From CAWELS01 sp964468205 (lineage in GTDB: Bacteria; Acidobacteriota; Terriglobia; Bryobacterales; Bryobacteraceae), in the NCBI GenBank assembly GCA_964468205.1, contig CAYXVG010000003.1, positions 124,001 through 188,000 of the forward strand: 64,000 nucleotides of DNA, read 5' to 3'. Within the stretch, counting starts at the first letter, position 1, and the number at the start of each line of letters is the position of its first letter. Shown here one piece after another: positions 42,481 through 53,961 of the stretch. Made by a program: the position numbers and the translations under genes. Under the pieces are notes generated by a model that saw only the letters and a list, made by a program, of their open reading frames with translations, did no database searches and was not told the DNA's origin.

Positions 42481-42825
42481 CTAGCGCTTTTCTTCCGGAC
42501 GGATAAACTCGTAGCGCTCCAGGGTGGCCGCCATGGCGATTCCTTCCTCCCCTGCGTCCGGCGTGTCCGTGCGATGACGCCGCACCACCTTCCCCAGGCA
42601 GCGTAGCCGCACCCCCTCCGAGTTCTTTGAGTCGGGAGGAAGAGTGATGAAGTATTCGATCGGAGCGCCGACCTCGAGTTCCACGCCGGATGTGAACAAT
42701 ACACCGGCCGAACTCAGATTCATCGTCTCGCCTGCTTCGTGCCGGGCACGGGAACCTTCCCGGATCAATTCGAACGGGAGTCGCAAGTCGAATCTCTTGC
42801 TTCGGCGCTGGTCCGCAACATTCAT
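42481..42825 (-). CDS. PilZ domain protein
   Basis: 114 residues from ATG 42825 (MNVADQRRSKR); a GTG one codon upstream is possible. It is a single PilZ domain with the cyclic-di-GMP box RRSKRFDLRLPF (RxxxR at residues about 7-11) and NLSSAGVLFTSGV (the D/N-x-S-x-x-G motif). Both are intact, so ligand binding is plausible. It is a possible adaptor linking second messenger to the surface apparatus. The gene is divergent from carA, with 318 bases between. Confidence 0.85.
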   Translation of the reverse strand: MNVADQRRSKRFDLRLPFELIREGSRARHEAGETMNLSSAGVLFTSGVELEVGAPIEYFITLPPDSKNSEGVRLRCLGKVVRRHRTDTPDAGEEGIAMAATLERYEFIRPEEKR

Positions 42826-43143
42826 CACTTACTCAATCTAAACATCTGCCGAGGTTCGGTCAATAGGAAACGTAAGGTAAAAGTCCTAGTTCGTCCTGGT
42901 ACTACCTTGGATCCGGCGGAGAATAGCACCCGCAGGGTGACAGTGTATACGTCTTCAGGTCCGCCCTTCACGGCGCCGCCCGCGAAGAGTTGCCCTCCCT
43001 GGCGCCTCCGTGCTGCAATAGTAGTTACACCTTCCCAGTCAATCAGCCACTCGCGCAGGATGACCGCGGGCCGAGTGCGGTAAACTCTACCGAGAACGTC
43101 CCGGGCAGCCGCGGAGGCCGGCAACAGAAGAGGAGCTAAAGGT
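42826..43143. promoter_or_regulatory. Divergent promoter region between pilZ and carA
   Basis: 318 bases. GGTACTACCTTGG at 42898-42910 shares an 8-base GGTACTAC core with 21647-21654 near the pilus genes. TAAACT near 43081 could be a -10 element for carA but lacks a convincing -35. A leftward open frame (43238 to 42825) passes through here and overlaps carA. It is treated as non-coding. No PyrR or riboswitch-like leader was recognised. Confidence 0.4.
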
Positions 43144-44283
43144 TTGAGTAAAGCATTGCTCGCCCTGGAAGATGGCACGATCTTCGAGGGAAGAGGCGTT
43201 GGTGCGCCTGGAGAATCGGCCGGCGAGGTAGTCTTCAATACATCGATGACCGGCTATCAGGAGATCTTCACCGACCCTTCCTACGCCGGCCAGATCGTCG
43301 TCCTCTGTTACCCTCAAATCGGGAATTACGGCGCGAACCTGGCTGATCCCGAATCGGCAAGGCCCTATATCGAGGGCCTCGTTGTCCGCGATTTCTCTCC
43401 GGTGGCCAGCAACTGGCGCGCGGACCAAACGGCCGACGAGTTCTTATCCCGGAATGGCATTCCCATCATCAGCGAAATCGACACGCGTGCGCTCGTTCGC
43501 AAGCTTCGCAACCAAGGCGTGATGCGCGGCGTCATTTCCACCGCGGGCGCCCTTGCTGAAGAACTCGTGGAGAAAGCCCGTCTTGTTCCTTCAATGGCAG
43601 GTCTCGACCTCGCCACTCGCGTCACCACGCAGAAATCGTACGAATGGACCGAAGCGGTGCAAGCCTGCTCGCCATCGGAGGCTCTCCCGCCGCCCGCCCC
43701 GCCAAAGTTTCACGTGGTGACCTTCGACTACGGCGTGAAGCGAAATATCCTTCGCCGGCTGGTTCAGAACGGCTGCCAAATCACCGTCGTCCCGGCAAGA
43801 ACCACGGCTGAGGACGTCCTGGCGCTCAACCCCGACGGGATCTTCCTCTCGAATGGTCCGGGCGACCCGGAACCCCTGCAGTCGCAGGCTGCCGAGGTCC
43901 GCAAGCTGATTGGCAGGAAGCCGATGTTTGGCATCTGCCTCGGCCACCAAGTGCTCGGACTGGCCGTCGGCGGCAAGACCTTCAAGCTCAAGTTCGGCCA
44001 CCGGGGTGCGAATCACCCGGTGCTGAACCGCCTCACTAACAAAGTCGAGATCACCTCACAGAATCATGGTTTCGCGGTCGATCCAGATTCGCTGAATGCG
44101 AGCGAGATCGAACTCACCCACGTCAACCTGAATGACCAGACTCTCGAAGGATTCCGTCACCGGAACCACCCGCTCTTCTGCGTGCAGTACCATCCCGAGG
44201 CGGCCCCTGGGCCGCATGACTCACGATACCTCTTCGACGACTTCATCAAACTAATGGAAGATAGCAAGAAGGGGGACAACTAG
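43144..44283 (+). CDS. carA: Carbamoyl-phosphate synthase small subunit
   Basis: 379 residues from TTG 43144, which is preceded by AGGAGC at 43131-43136. The N-terminal CPSase small domain begins LALEDGTIFEGRGVGAPGES and has NTSMTGYQEIFTDPSYAGQ. The C-terminal class I glutamine amidotransferase has GIFLSNGPGDPEPLQSQ and the nucleophile loop PMFGICLGHQVLGLA (Cys about residue 262), with the catalytic His-x-Glu in QYHPEAAPG. It supplies ammonia to CarB for arginine and pyrimidine synthesis. It is one base away from carB. Confidence 0.97.
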   Translation: MSKALLALEDGTIFEGRGVGAPGESAGEVVFNTSMTGYQEIFTDPSYAGQIVVLCYPQIGNYGANLADPESARPYIEGLVVRDFSPVASNWRADQTADEFLSRNGIPIISEIDTRALVRKLRNQGVMRGVISTAGALAEELVEKARLVPSMAGLDLATRVTTQKSYEWTEAVQACSPSEALPPPAPPKFHVVTFDYGVKRNILRRLVQNGCQITVVPARTTAEDVLALNPDGIFLSNGPGDPEPLQSQAAEVRKLIGRKPMFGICLGHQVLGLAVGGKTFKLKFGHRGANHPVLNRLTNKVEITSQNHGFAVDPDSLNASEIELTHVNLNDQTLEGFRHRNHPLFCVQYHPEAAPGPHDSRYLFDDFIKLMEDSKKGDN

Positions 44284-44284
44284 G

Positions 44285-47515
<3,231 letters not shown>

Positions 47516-47516
47516 T

Positions 47517-47736
47517 CCTACACCAGACGCTTGCCGTGTAGTGATCATAGATCTTTGTATCCGAGGTTACAAGCGGGGCGTATCCGTTCACCTTGGCGTG
47601 GGCCACGATCACCCGATTAGACAGGTCCCGCGTCCAATCCTCAAACAACGCGGCCTCAGAATGCGATCGACCTCTGCAAGCTTGGCAAACCCGCCTTCCT
47701 ATACCCGGACGACGCTCTGAGCATCGAGGGAAGAAG
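47517..47736 (-). pseudogene. Remnant of a PIN-domain (VapC-like) toxin
   Basis: Only about 43 codons read well in one frame (47648 down to 47523). They include DWTRDLSNRVIVAHAKVNGY, then APLVTSDTKIYDHY and VW, which match the C-terminal third of VapC-type PIN domains (D-x-x-D/N-R-hydrophobic-V-A-x-A; LVTxDxxI). The N-terminal two thirds with the first catalytic acids are missing. A TAG stop follows the Trp one base out of frame. Upstream bases give broken PIN-like fragments in other frames. Normal PIN toxins are about 130 residues, so this copy cannot be active. It follows the antitoxin remnant directly. Confidence 0.6.
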
Positions 47737-47985
47737 TCAAAGCTCTGACCAGTCCTTCTCCCGCTCGTCTAGCATCTCTTTCACGAGGCCCTACCCTGTT
47801 CGGCCCAATCGAAATCACCGGCGAGAACCATCTCTGTCTTGATGTTCTCTAGCATGGAACACTCAATCTCGGGCACGATCCGGAAAACACTTTCCTTTGT
47901 AGGTGAACTCGAGCGGCTCAGCGGCCTGGGCTCGATCAACAAGCAGGAATAGATCCTTTTTGCAATCCGTTATCGTGAACCTCAC
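47737..47985 (-). pseudogene. Remnant of a Phd/YefM-type antitoxin with two compensating frameshifts
   Basis: From GTG 47985 the frame reads VRFTITDCKKDLFLLVDRAQ, then AAEPLEFTYKGK, the typical Phd fold start (ITxxKxxLxxLVDRA, then a GK turn), and stops early. A shift near 47893 continues VFRIVPEI and LENIKTEMVLAGDFDWAEQ, then stops. A second shift near 47790 restores the first frame and ends LVKEMLDEREKDWSEL at TGA 47737. The whole span is 83 codons, a normal antitoxin length, so the gene was intact until two small indels. The PIN remnant follows it, as expected for a toxin-antitoxin pair. Confidence 0.6.
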
Positions 47986-48053
47986 GAGTCCTGTGGCTTA
48001 CAACGTTCAAACATGATCATGCATAGTCTACGCTCATCCTCTGACCCGCCCCG

Positions 48054-49073
48054 TCACTTCCAGGAAACCACCACGCGTTCCTCGTAAGCCGGCACGTCAT
48101 GGAGTTCGCTGCGCGAATACCCTGCAGCCGTGAACATCCGGTCCAGGTCGCCGAAGGTGTACGCGGCGCCCTCGGGCGTCGTCGCCAGCATCATCATGTT
48201 GAACATCGCCTGTCCAGGAGGCGAGACACGGTCCTCGTTCGGCACGAATTCGAGCGTCATCACCCGGCCGCCTTCGGCGAGGGCTCCCTGAATCTTCTGG
48301 AGCAGGCCGGTGCAAGTCTCTTCGTTGAAGTGGTGAAGGAAGTTGGTCAGCAACACGATATCGTAGGGCCCGCGAAGGTCTTCTTCGAAAACGCTGCCTG
48401 CAATCGTCTCCCACCGTTCCGCGACGCCGTGTTGTTCGGCGTTCTTCCGGGCTACCTTCAGGACAGGTTCCCAATCGAGTGCGGTAACGCGGCTCCCGGG
48501 TAGCTGTACGGCGATCTCAATTCCGTACATGCCATGTCCGGCTGCGATATCGAGAACCCGTGGGTTCTCGGTACCGTTCGCGGCTAGGCCGGCAATGAAC
48601 TTGCGCGCCGGCGTCGTCAGTGGGGCCATCTCGCGGGCAAAGGTCTCCCACACCGGGTGCTCCATCCCGACGGTTCCAAATTCTCCGATTGCTGTGCGCC
48701 CAGAGACGACCGCGTCCGTTAGCCTCTCCCATCCGAAGGTGAGCGTCGGCGAGAGCAGAAACTTTAGCGCGCCGCCCACGAAGCTCGGCTTTGCCCGATC
48801 CAAAAAGCTCTCCGAATCTTGAGTTAATCCGAAACTGTCGCCGTTCTTGGTCAGAAAGCCAAGCGTCACCAGTGCGAGGCAGAGCGCGCGCATTCCGCGC
48901 TCTGACGCACGGCAGCGCTTTCCTATCTCGGCTGGGGTTTTCGCTCCGGCGGCCATCATCGAAAACAGATCCAATTCAATCGCGGTTCGCAAGCAGGCGG
49001 TCGCCTGGTACGCTCCCGCAATCTGGAAAAATAGCGCGGGACTTGGCTGGTGCTGTTCTGAAGGTTCTGACAT
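48054..49073 (-). CDS. SAM-dependent O-methyltransferase (family 2-like)
   Basis: 339 residues; ATG 49073 has a GGGAG box. The N-terminal winged-helix dimerisation domain (about residues 10-100) reads ACLRTAIELDLFSMMAAGAK, then TPAEI. The Rossmann AdoMet domain starts NPRVLDIAAGHGMYGIEIAV (motif I, about residue 170) and includes VTALDWEPVLKVARKNAEQH, and IVLLTNFLHHFNEETCTGLL (motif IV region). This is the fold of O-methyltransferases acting on small aromatic or polyketide-like molecules, also used by some bacterial non-aromatic methylases. The substrate is unknown. The gene stands alone. Confidence 0.85.
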   Translation of the reverse strand: MSEPSEQHQPSPALFFQIAGAYQATACLRTAIELDLFSMMAAGAKTPAEIGKRCRASERGMRALCLALVTLGFLTKNGDSFGLTQDSESFLDRAKPSFVGGALKFLLSPTLTFGWERLTDAVVSGRTAIGEFGTVGMEHPVWETFAREMAPLTTPARKFIAGLAANGTENPRVLDIAAGHGMYGIEIAVQLPGSRVTALDWEPVLKVARKNAEQHGVAERWETIAGSVFEEDLRGPYDIVLLTNFLHHFNEETCTGLLQKIQGALAEGGRVMTLEFVPNEDRVSPPGQAMFNMMMLATTPEGAAYTFGDLDRMFTAAGYSRSELHDVPAYEERVVVSWK

Positions 49074-49161
49074 GATTTTTCTCCCAGTGAGATGCTGCGG
49101 TGAAGTTCTCTATTGTAGCGTGGCGCCGCGCCGGAGACGTATCGAGTAGAATTGAGGCGGC

Positions 49162-50778
49162 ATGAAAAACGCCTTGTTGGCTGGAATGATGTTGGCCCTC
49201 TCCGCGCAGGCCGCCGGGGAGGCGGGCAGACTGCTGTTCCGGTCCGGGTTCGAGCATGGCGTCCGGGTCGAGGCCAACAGCGAGGGCCGGGTGACGCTGG
49301 CGGGCGGCGCCGAGGGTGAATCCGACTGGACCAGTGATCTACCCGGCTCCAACGCATACTTCGTTTACCTCACTGGCAAGGAGAATCCGGACAACTACAC
49401 CGCCACCCACATCGAGCAAGTGACCGATCGCCACGGGCAGCCCACTCGCGCGCTTTATATGTCCGTGACCGGTGACTACCCCGGCGACAAGGCCACCACG
49501 CGGAACGAATTCAGTATCTTCGGGCCGATCTCGAGCAGCCAAGGATACGCGCGCTATTGGATGAAGTATCCGGCAGACCTTGTTGATCACTATCCACCGG
49601 GGTCCTGGCGCATGCTAATGGAATGGAAGGAGCCTGATAGGGGCACTGGCCGAACTGAGCACGGTGGAACCAATAACTGGAGGATGAATATCAATCTTCG
49701 CTGGGACAAAGTGTTCGGTCAGCCATATTGGATGGTGCAAGGCCAGCAGGTCCAGCCGCTGCGGCAAAACGAGTGGACTTTCGAGGACAGGCGCACTCCG
49801 GTGCCGCAGGGCGAGTGGTTTCTGGTCGAGGTTTTCTGGCGGAAGCATCCGGTGCGAGGAAGACTCTACTTCGCCGTGAACGGAGAAGAAATCTGCGATT
49901 ACCAGGGCCGAACCGAGCATGCGGCCAATCCGCTTCCACTCAAGTTCTGGTCGGTCTTCAAAAACTATCACGGCCGGGATTGGCTCGAAAAGGGGCCCAC
50001 GGGGCAGTGGGTGGACGATCTCGAGATCTGGTCCGACTTCCCGCCCGGGCATCCCAAGTCAGGCGGAGGTTGGCGATACGCGGAAAATGATCCAGAGAGG
50101 CTGTTCGAAACCAGCGAAACGCTCTTCGAGGAGTCATTCGACTTGCCGGATGGCGGCTTGCCGGCGGAGTGGTGGGGAGAGGGTTCCACCCAGTGCGGCA
50201 TCCGCGAGGGCCGGCTCTACGTGAACGCCACTCCGCGACACGGCGCTGAGCCGGCGCCTCAGGCGACGCTCTGGCTGGACCGCGAGTTCTCCGGCGATCT
50301 TCAACTCGACTTCGACGTGCATGTAGTGTCGGCGGAAAACCTCGAAAACAACGTCAACCTGTTCTTCCTCTTCTCGGATCCCTCGGGTGCGGCCCTCCGT
50401 TCCACCAGCCCGGAGCGCAAGGCCGCGGCCTACCGGAGCTATCACGGAATGAACGGCTACATCTTCACGTACCTTGCCAATGGAGCTCCCGGATCCGGCC
50501 GCGAAGCGCCGGCGCGCCTCCGGTTCCGGGACCTCCCGGGATTCGACAACCTCCTCTACGAGACATACGCTTACGAGGTGGCGCAAGGGAAGACCTACCA
50601 CGTTACGGTCCGGAAGATCGGTCCCAGGTTCCTCTACTCTGTGGACGGCCGGCTACTGTGCGACCGTGTGGACGACAAGTTCAACCCCGCACACCAGCGG
50701 GGATCGATCGGGCTGCGCACGTGGCGAACCGAGTTATGGTGGGACAACATCCAGGTGCGGCGGCTGCATCCCCGGTAG
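49162..50778 (+). CDS. Secreted two-domain lectin/lyase-like protein
   Basis: 538 residues with a signal peptide (about 1-18). The first half (about 20-300) is a beta-rich jelly-roll-like domain: YARYWMKYPADLVDH, WRMLMEWKEP, NGEEICDYQGRTEH. This resembles polysaccharide-lyase or heparin-lyase-like beta sandwiches. The second half (about 320-538) begins FEESFDLPDGGLPAEWWGEG and ends YSVDGRLLCDRVDD plus RGSIGLRTWRTELWWDNIQV, a pattern of DUF1961/DUF6250-type concanavalin-like proteins. Carbohydrate binding or cleavage is the likely role; catalytic residues were not identified. It is convergent with the DUF362 gene. Confidence 0.65.
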   Translation: MKNALLAGMMLALSAQAAGEAGRLLFRSGFEHGVRVEANSEGRVTLAGGAEGESDWTSDLPGSNAYFVYLTGKENPDNYTATHIEQVTDRHGQPTRALYMSVTGDYPGDKATTRNEFSIFGPISSSQGYARYWMKYPADLVDHYPPGSWRMLMEWKEPDRGTGRTEHGGTNNWRMNINLRWDKVFGQPYWMVQGQQVQPLRQNEWTFEDRRTPVPQGEWFLVEVFWRKHPVRGRLYFAVNGEEICDYQGRTEHAANPLPLKFWSVFKNYHGRDWLEKGPTGQWVDDLEIWSDFPPGHPKSGGGWRYAENDPERLFETSETLFEESFDLPDGGLPAEWWGEGSTQCGIREGRLYVNATPRHGAEPAPQATLWLDREFSGDLQLDFDVHVVSAENLENNVNLFFLFSDPSGAALRSTSPERKAAAYRSYHGMNGYIFTYLANGAPGSGREAPARLRFRDLPGFDNLLYETYAYEVAQGKTYHVTVRKIGPRFLYSVDGRLLCDRVDDKFNPAHQRGSIGLRTWRTELWWDNIQVRRLHPR

Positions 50779-50783
50779 AGAAG

Positions 50784-51839
50784 CTATCCGAGTTTCGGCG
50801 GAAGCTCTTCCATCGGCCCCATCCACTGCAATTCGCGGTCGATGTCCCGATGATGGACGTATTTTCTTTGCACGTCGGCGATCTTCGTCCCGACCACGTC
50901 GATCTTGGCGAGATCGTACTGCCCAAGCCCGACCTGGTGGCAGTAGTTGAGGTAGCCCATCCACTCCCCGTCGATGCCCATCGTCTCGACCCCCACCCGG
51001 TCCGCCGCGATGTAGTCGGTTGACGCGATAGCGATCCGGTGGTCGACGGGCGTCCCGGAGGCCGGCCCGTTTCCTTCCATGCCCTCGTAGCCGTCAATGA
51101 CCGTCGCGCCCCAGAAAGGAACCATCTTCTGCGCTGTCAGCAGCATGTCGTAGTGGGTCTGGCGCACACCCCCATGGTAGTGGCGCTTGTCGTTCCAGCG
51201 GTCTTCCTTCGGTACCTTTGGTCCCGAGCGCAGCGGTGCGCCAAGTGTCATGTTCTTCACCGACAAGGTGGCGACCACGGTGTTGTGCGTCTTCAGAATC
51301 GCCGAGCAGATAACGAAGGCGTCCGGATCGAGCAGGCGTTTCGCCAAACGGACCGGCTGCGGGTGCAGGTCCGCATTCAGAATATGGATCACCTCGTAGA
51401 GCCCTTCGTCATTGAGGTCAATGAGCTTCAGGCCGAGGCTCTTATACTCGTTCGGTAGACGGTCATAGAAGAACGCTTCGTACGCATCTGTCGTGGTGCC
51501 GGCCGACGACTCGGCAATCACAACCGGCTTCTTGTAAGGTTCCAGGAAATCGAGTATGCCGCGGAGCGCGTCCGCGTTCGTGCTGGCCAGGGGATTGCGG
51601 GTGGAAACGTTATTCGGCTTGATGACAACGTGCTTCTTGGCCTTGAGCGCTGGAGCAATCTGCTCTTCGATTGCCTTGAGTGAATCGTAGACGTTCTTAC
51701 GCCGGTCCTCACCGTGAATCAAGGATACGGTGGACCGCTTTGGGTAGGCTACCTTCGGTTCTTGGCCGGGGAGCAGGGCGGCGCCGAGCCCCGCGCCCGC
51801 TGCCAGCCGGAAACAATCGCGACGAGTAAGACAATTCAT
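50784..51839 (-). CDS. DUF362 family protein with Tat signal
   Basis: 351 residues from ATG 51839; an in-frame TTG at 51872 would place the start inside the promoter. CLTRRDCFRLAAGAGLGAAL is a twin-arginine signal. The DUF362 core includes KKHVVIKPNNVSTRNPLAST, then NADALRGIL, FVICSAILKTHNTVVATLSV, then KNMTLGAPLR. DUF362 proteins are often linked to ferredoxin domains; none is present in this protein, but the divergent neighbour has one. The biochemical role is unknown. The gene is divergent from the aldo/keto reductase with a shared promoter. Confidence 0.8.
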   Translation of the reverse strand: MNCLTRRDCFRLAAGAGLGAALLPGQEPKVAYPKRSTVSLIHGEDRRKNVYDSLKAIEEQIAPALKAKKHVVIKPNNVSTRNPLASTNADALRGILDFLEPYKKPVVIAESSAGTTTDAYEAFFYDRLPNEYKSLGLKLIDLNDEGLYEVIHILNADLHPQPVRLAKRLLDPDAFVICSAILKTHNTVVATLSVKNMTLGAPLRSGPKVPKEDRWNDKRHYHGGVRQTHYDMLLTAQKMVPFWGATVIDGYEGMEGNGPASGTPVDHRIAIASTDYIAADRVGVETMGIDGEWMGYLNYCHQVGLGQYDLAKIDVVGTKIADVQRKYVHHRDIDRELQWMGPMEELPPKLG

Positions 51840-51877
51840 CCGTTTCACCAGTCCCTCGAAATTGACATTCAAACCTG

Positions 51878-51885
51878 ATTATACT
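51878..51885. promoter_or_regulatory. Overlapping -10 elements of a bidirectional promoter
   Basis: ATTATACT reads TATACT rightward (51880-51885) and TATAAT leftward (51883-51878). Rightward transcription would begin about at the ATG at 51890, giving a leaderless message. Leftward transcription gives a leader of about 30 bases before ATG 51839. No good -35 hexamer at 17 bases is visible on either strand. Confidence 0.4.
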
Positions 51886-51889
51886 GTGA

Positions 51890-53062
51890 ATGATGGCTAC
51901 ACACTCTTCACGCCGCAACTTTCTCGCCGCCGGGCTCGCCCTGCCCGCCACCGGCGCCGCCGCCACAACTCGCAATGAGAGTCTAAGGAATTCGCTGCGC
52001 CGGATTGCCGACGATAGCCCGGCGCTGAAGTACCGGACGATAGGCAACACCGGACTCAAAGTTACAGAGGTCGGCTTCGGGTGTATGCTCACCTCGGACC
52101 CGACGGTCATCGAGGCCGCCCTCGATCTCGGCATTAATTTCTATGACACCGCCCGGGTCTACGGCGGTGGCAATAACGAACGCATGGTGGGAACGGCTCT
52201 CGGCTCCCGCCGGAAAGACGTCGTCCTGTGTTCCAAGGCAAAAGGCGTTACGAAGGCCGAAGCCATGGAGAACCTGGAAACCAGTCTTCGCGAACTGGGC
52301 ACGGATTACCTGGACATTTGGTACCTCCATTCCCGCAGCCAGCGCAGCGAGCTGAACGAGGACGTGTTATCCGCCCTCGAAAACGCCAGGCAGCAAGGCA
52401 AAATTCGCTTCGGCGGCTTCAGCACCCACAGCAATGAGAAAGATCTACTTCGCTTTGGCGCGACCCTGCCGCAGGTGGACGTCATCCTCACCGCCTACAA
52501 CTTCACGATGGATGCCGAGATGGCCGCCGCCGTCGCCACCGCCCGCAAAGCTGGCAAGGGCATCGTGGGCATGAAGGTGATGGCCGGCGGATTCCGGAAA
52601 GTCACGCCCGGCGACCCGCTGCATGAAAAGCTCCAGAAAGGCGGAGCCCTTCTCGCCGCGCTCAAGTGGGTGTTGCGTGACAAAAACGTCGACACCGCGA
52701 TCCCGAGCATCACCGACATGGAACAGCTCGAGGAGAATCTGCGCGCGATGGAGAGCGGCCTTTCGTCCCAGGAGCAAGATCTTCTTGCCCGGCAGCTTGA
52801 ATACATCCGGCCGCTCTATTGCAGCATGTGCGGTGACTGCGCCGGCAAATGCCCCAGCGGCCTTCCCGTTTCCGACATCATCCGCTACGTCTCCTACGCG
52901 GAAGGCTATGGCCAGTTCCAGCTCGGCCGCGAAAACTTTCTGCGTCTGCCGCAACCACTGCAAGACGTCCGTTGCGCGGATTGCGAGGAATGTCCGATCC
53001 AGTGCCCGAATGGAGTTCGCATTGCGGAACGGGTCCGCCGGGCCCAGGAACTCTTCGCATGA
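51890..53062 (+). CDS. Aldo/keto reductase with C-terminal ferredoxin-like domain, exported by Tat
   Basis: 390 residues. The Tat signal is SRRNFLAAGLALPATG. The AKR barrel (about 45-310) shows the catalytic tetrad: Asp and Tyr in NFYDTARVYGGG, Lys in VLCSKAKG, and His in IWYLHSRS. The C-terminus has CSMCGDCAGKCPSG, then VRCADCEECPIQCPNG, i.e. two CxxCxxC...CP clusters that could bind 4Fe-4S centres. The substrate is unknown. There is no ribosome-binding site before ATG 51890. The stop overlaps the next start (ATGA at 53059-53062). Confidence 0.85.
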   Translation: MMATHSSRRNFLAAGLALPATGAAATTRNESLRNSLRRIADDSPALKYRTIGNTGLKVTEVGFGCMLTSDPTVIEAALDLGINFYDTARVYGGGNNERMVGTALGSRRKDVVLCSKAKGVTKAEAMENLETSLRELGTDYLDIWYLHSRSQRSELNEDVLSALENARQQGKIRFGGFSTHSNEKDLLRFGATLPQVDVILTAYNFTMDAEMAAAVATARKAGKGIVGMKVMAGGFRKVTPGDPLHEKLQKGGALLAALKWVLRDKNVDTAIPSITDMEQLEENLRAMESGLSSQEQDLLARQLEYIRPLYCSMCGDCAGKCPSGLPVSDIIRYVSYAEGYGQFQLGRENFLRLPQPLQDVRCADCEECPIQCPNGVRIAERVRRAQELFA

Positions 53063-53895
53063 AATCAGCTTACTTCATCCTCTCCATCGTTCTCCTCGCC
53101 ACCATGACCGTAATGGCGGCGGATCTCGTACCGGACTGCTCCGCCGTCGGCGGGTGGAGCCAAAAGGGTGAAGTCCGCGTGCACGTTCCCGACAACCTGT
53201 TCGACTACATGGACGGCAACGCCGAGGGCTATATCATTTACGACTTCAAGAAGATGACCGGTGTCACCTGCACCTCCGGCGAAAAGACGATCCACATCGA
53301 CTACTTCAAAATGGCGTCGCCTGAGATGTCCTGGGGAATCTTCACCGCTAACCGGCACCCGCGCCATGACGTGTCCGCCATCGGGACTATTGGGCAGGTG
53401 ATGCCGCGCCGCGCCGCATTCGCCAAGGGCGAGTACTACGTCGAACTCGCCGCAAACCAGGACGACCAGGAGACGCTCGAGGCGTTCGCCCGGGCGCTCG
53501 AGCCGAAGGTCCCCGGCCCGGCCGGCAAGCCGGACGCCCTCGGATGGTTCCCGCGGGACGGGTTGGATGTGGAGTCGATACGGCTCGTGCCCCAAAGTGT
53601 GATGGGACTCCGGTTGCTCAAGCGTGGATACCTGGCAACGTATGAAGACGGCCGCGCATTCATCGTCCCAGAAGAATCACCCGATGCCGCCGGAAAGGTG
53701 ATTGCCGCTCTTCAGGAACGCTTTAGCGACCCGGTCGAATCCGGCATTGCTGACGGCTCCATCAGCGGGAAGGATCGCTACCTCGGCCAAATGTGTGTTG
53801 CGCGAAAAGGCCATTTTGTCGTCGGGTTCGCCACACGTAGCGCTGGCGCCGATCTCGTTGCACGCGTCCGCGCGATCGCGAGTAACCTGCCGTAG
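53059..53895 (+). CDS. Exported protein, DUF6599-like
   Basis: 278 residues from ATG 53059, overlapping the reductase stop by 4 bases. The signal peptide is MKSAYFILSIVLLATMTVMA. VHVPDNLFDYMDGNAEGYII, then YDFKKM, is the clearest conserved block and matches the DUF6599 pattern as remembered. The rest is alpha/beta with no catalytic motif. Translational coupling to the reductase argues for a shared pathway in the periplasm. Confidence 0.65.
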   Translation: MKSAYFILSIVLLATMTVMAADLVPDCSAVGGWSQKGEVRVHVPDNLFDYMDGNAEGYIIYDFKKMTGVTCTSGEKTIHIDYFKMASPEMSWGIFTANRHPRHDVSAIGTIGQVMPRRAAFAKGEYYVELAANQDDQETLEAFARALEPKVPGPAGKPDALGWFPRDGLDVESIRLVPQSVMGLRLLKRGYLATYEDGRAFIVPEESPDAAGKVIAALQERFSDPVESGIADGSISGKDRYLGQMCVARKGHFVVGFATRSAGADLVARVRAIASNLP

Positions 53896-53961
53896 GGCTG
53901 CTCGCGGCGTTCTGCGCATCCGCTCTGCGCCCCATAACCGCAACTGTGCTTCAATGAGGGA

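Noticed and set aside
42825..43238. A 137-codon leftward open frame between pilZ and carA
   Set aside because: It overlaps the carA start, has no family resemblance, and ends exactly where pilZ begins. It could be a relic but cannot be supported.
51839..51872. TTG start at 51872 for the DUF362 protein
   Set aside because: It would leave no room for the promoter; ATG 51839 gives a normal Tat signal start.
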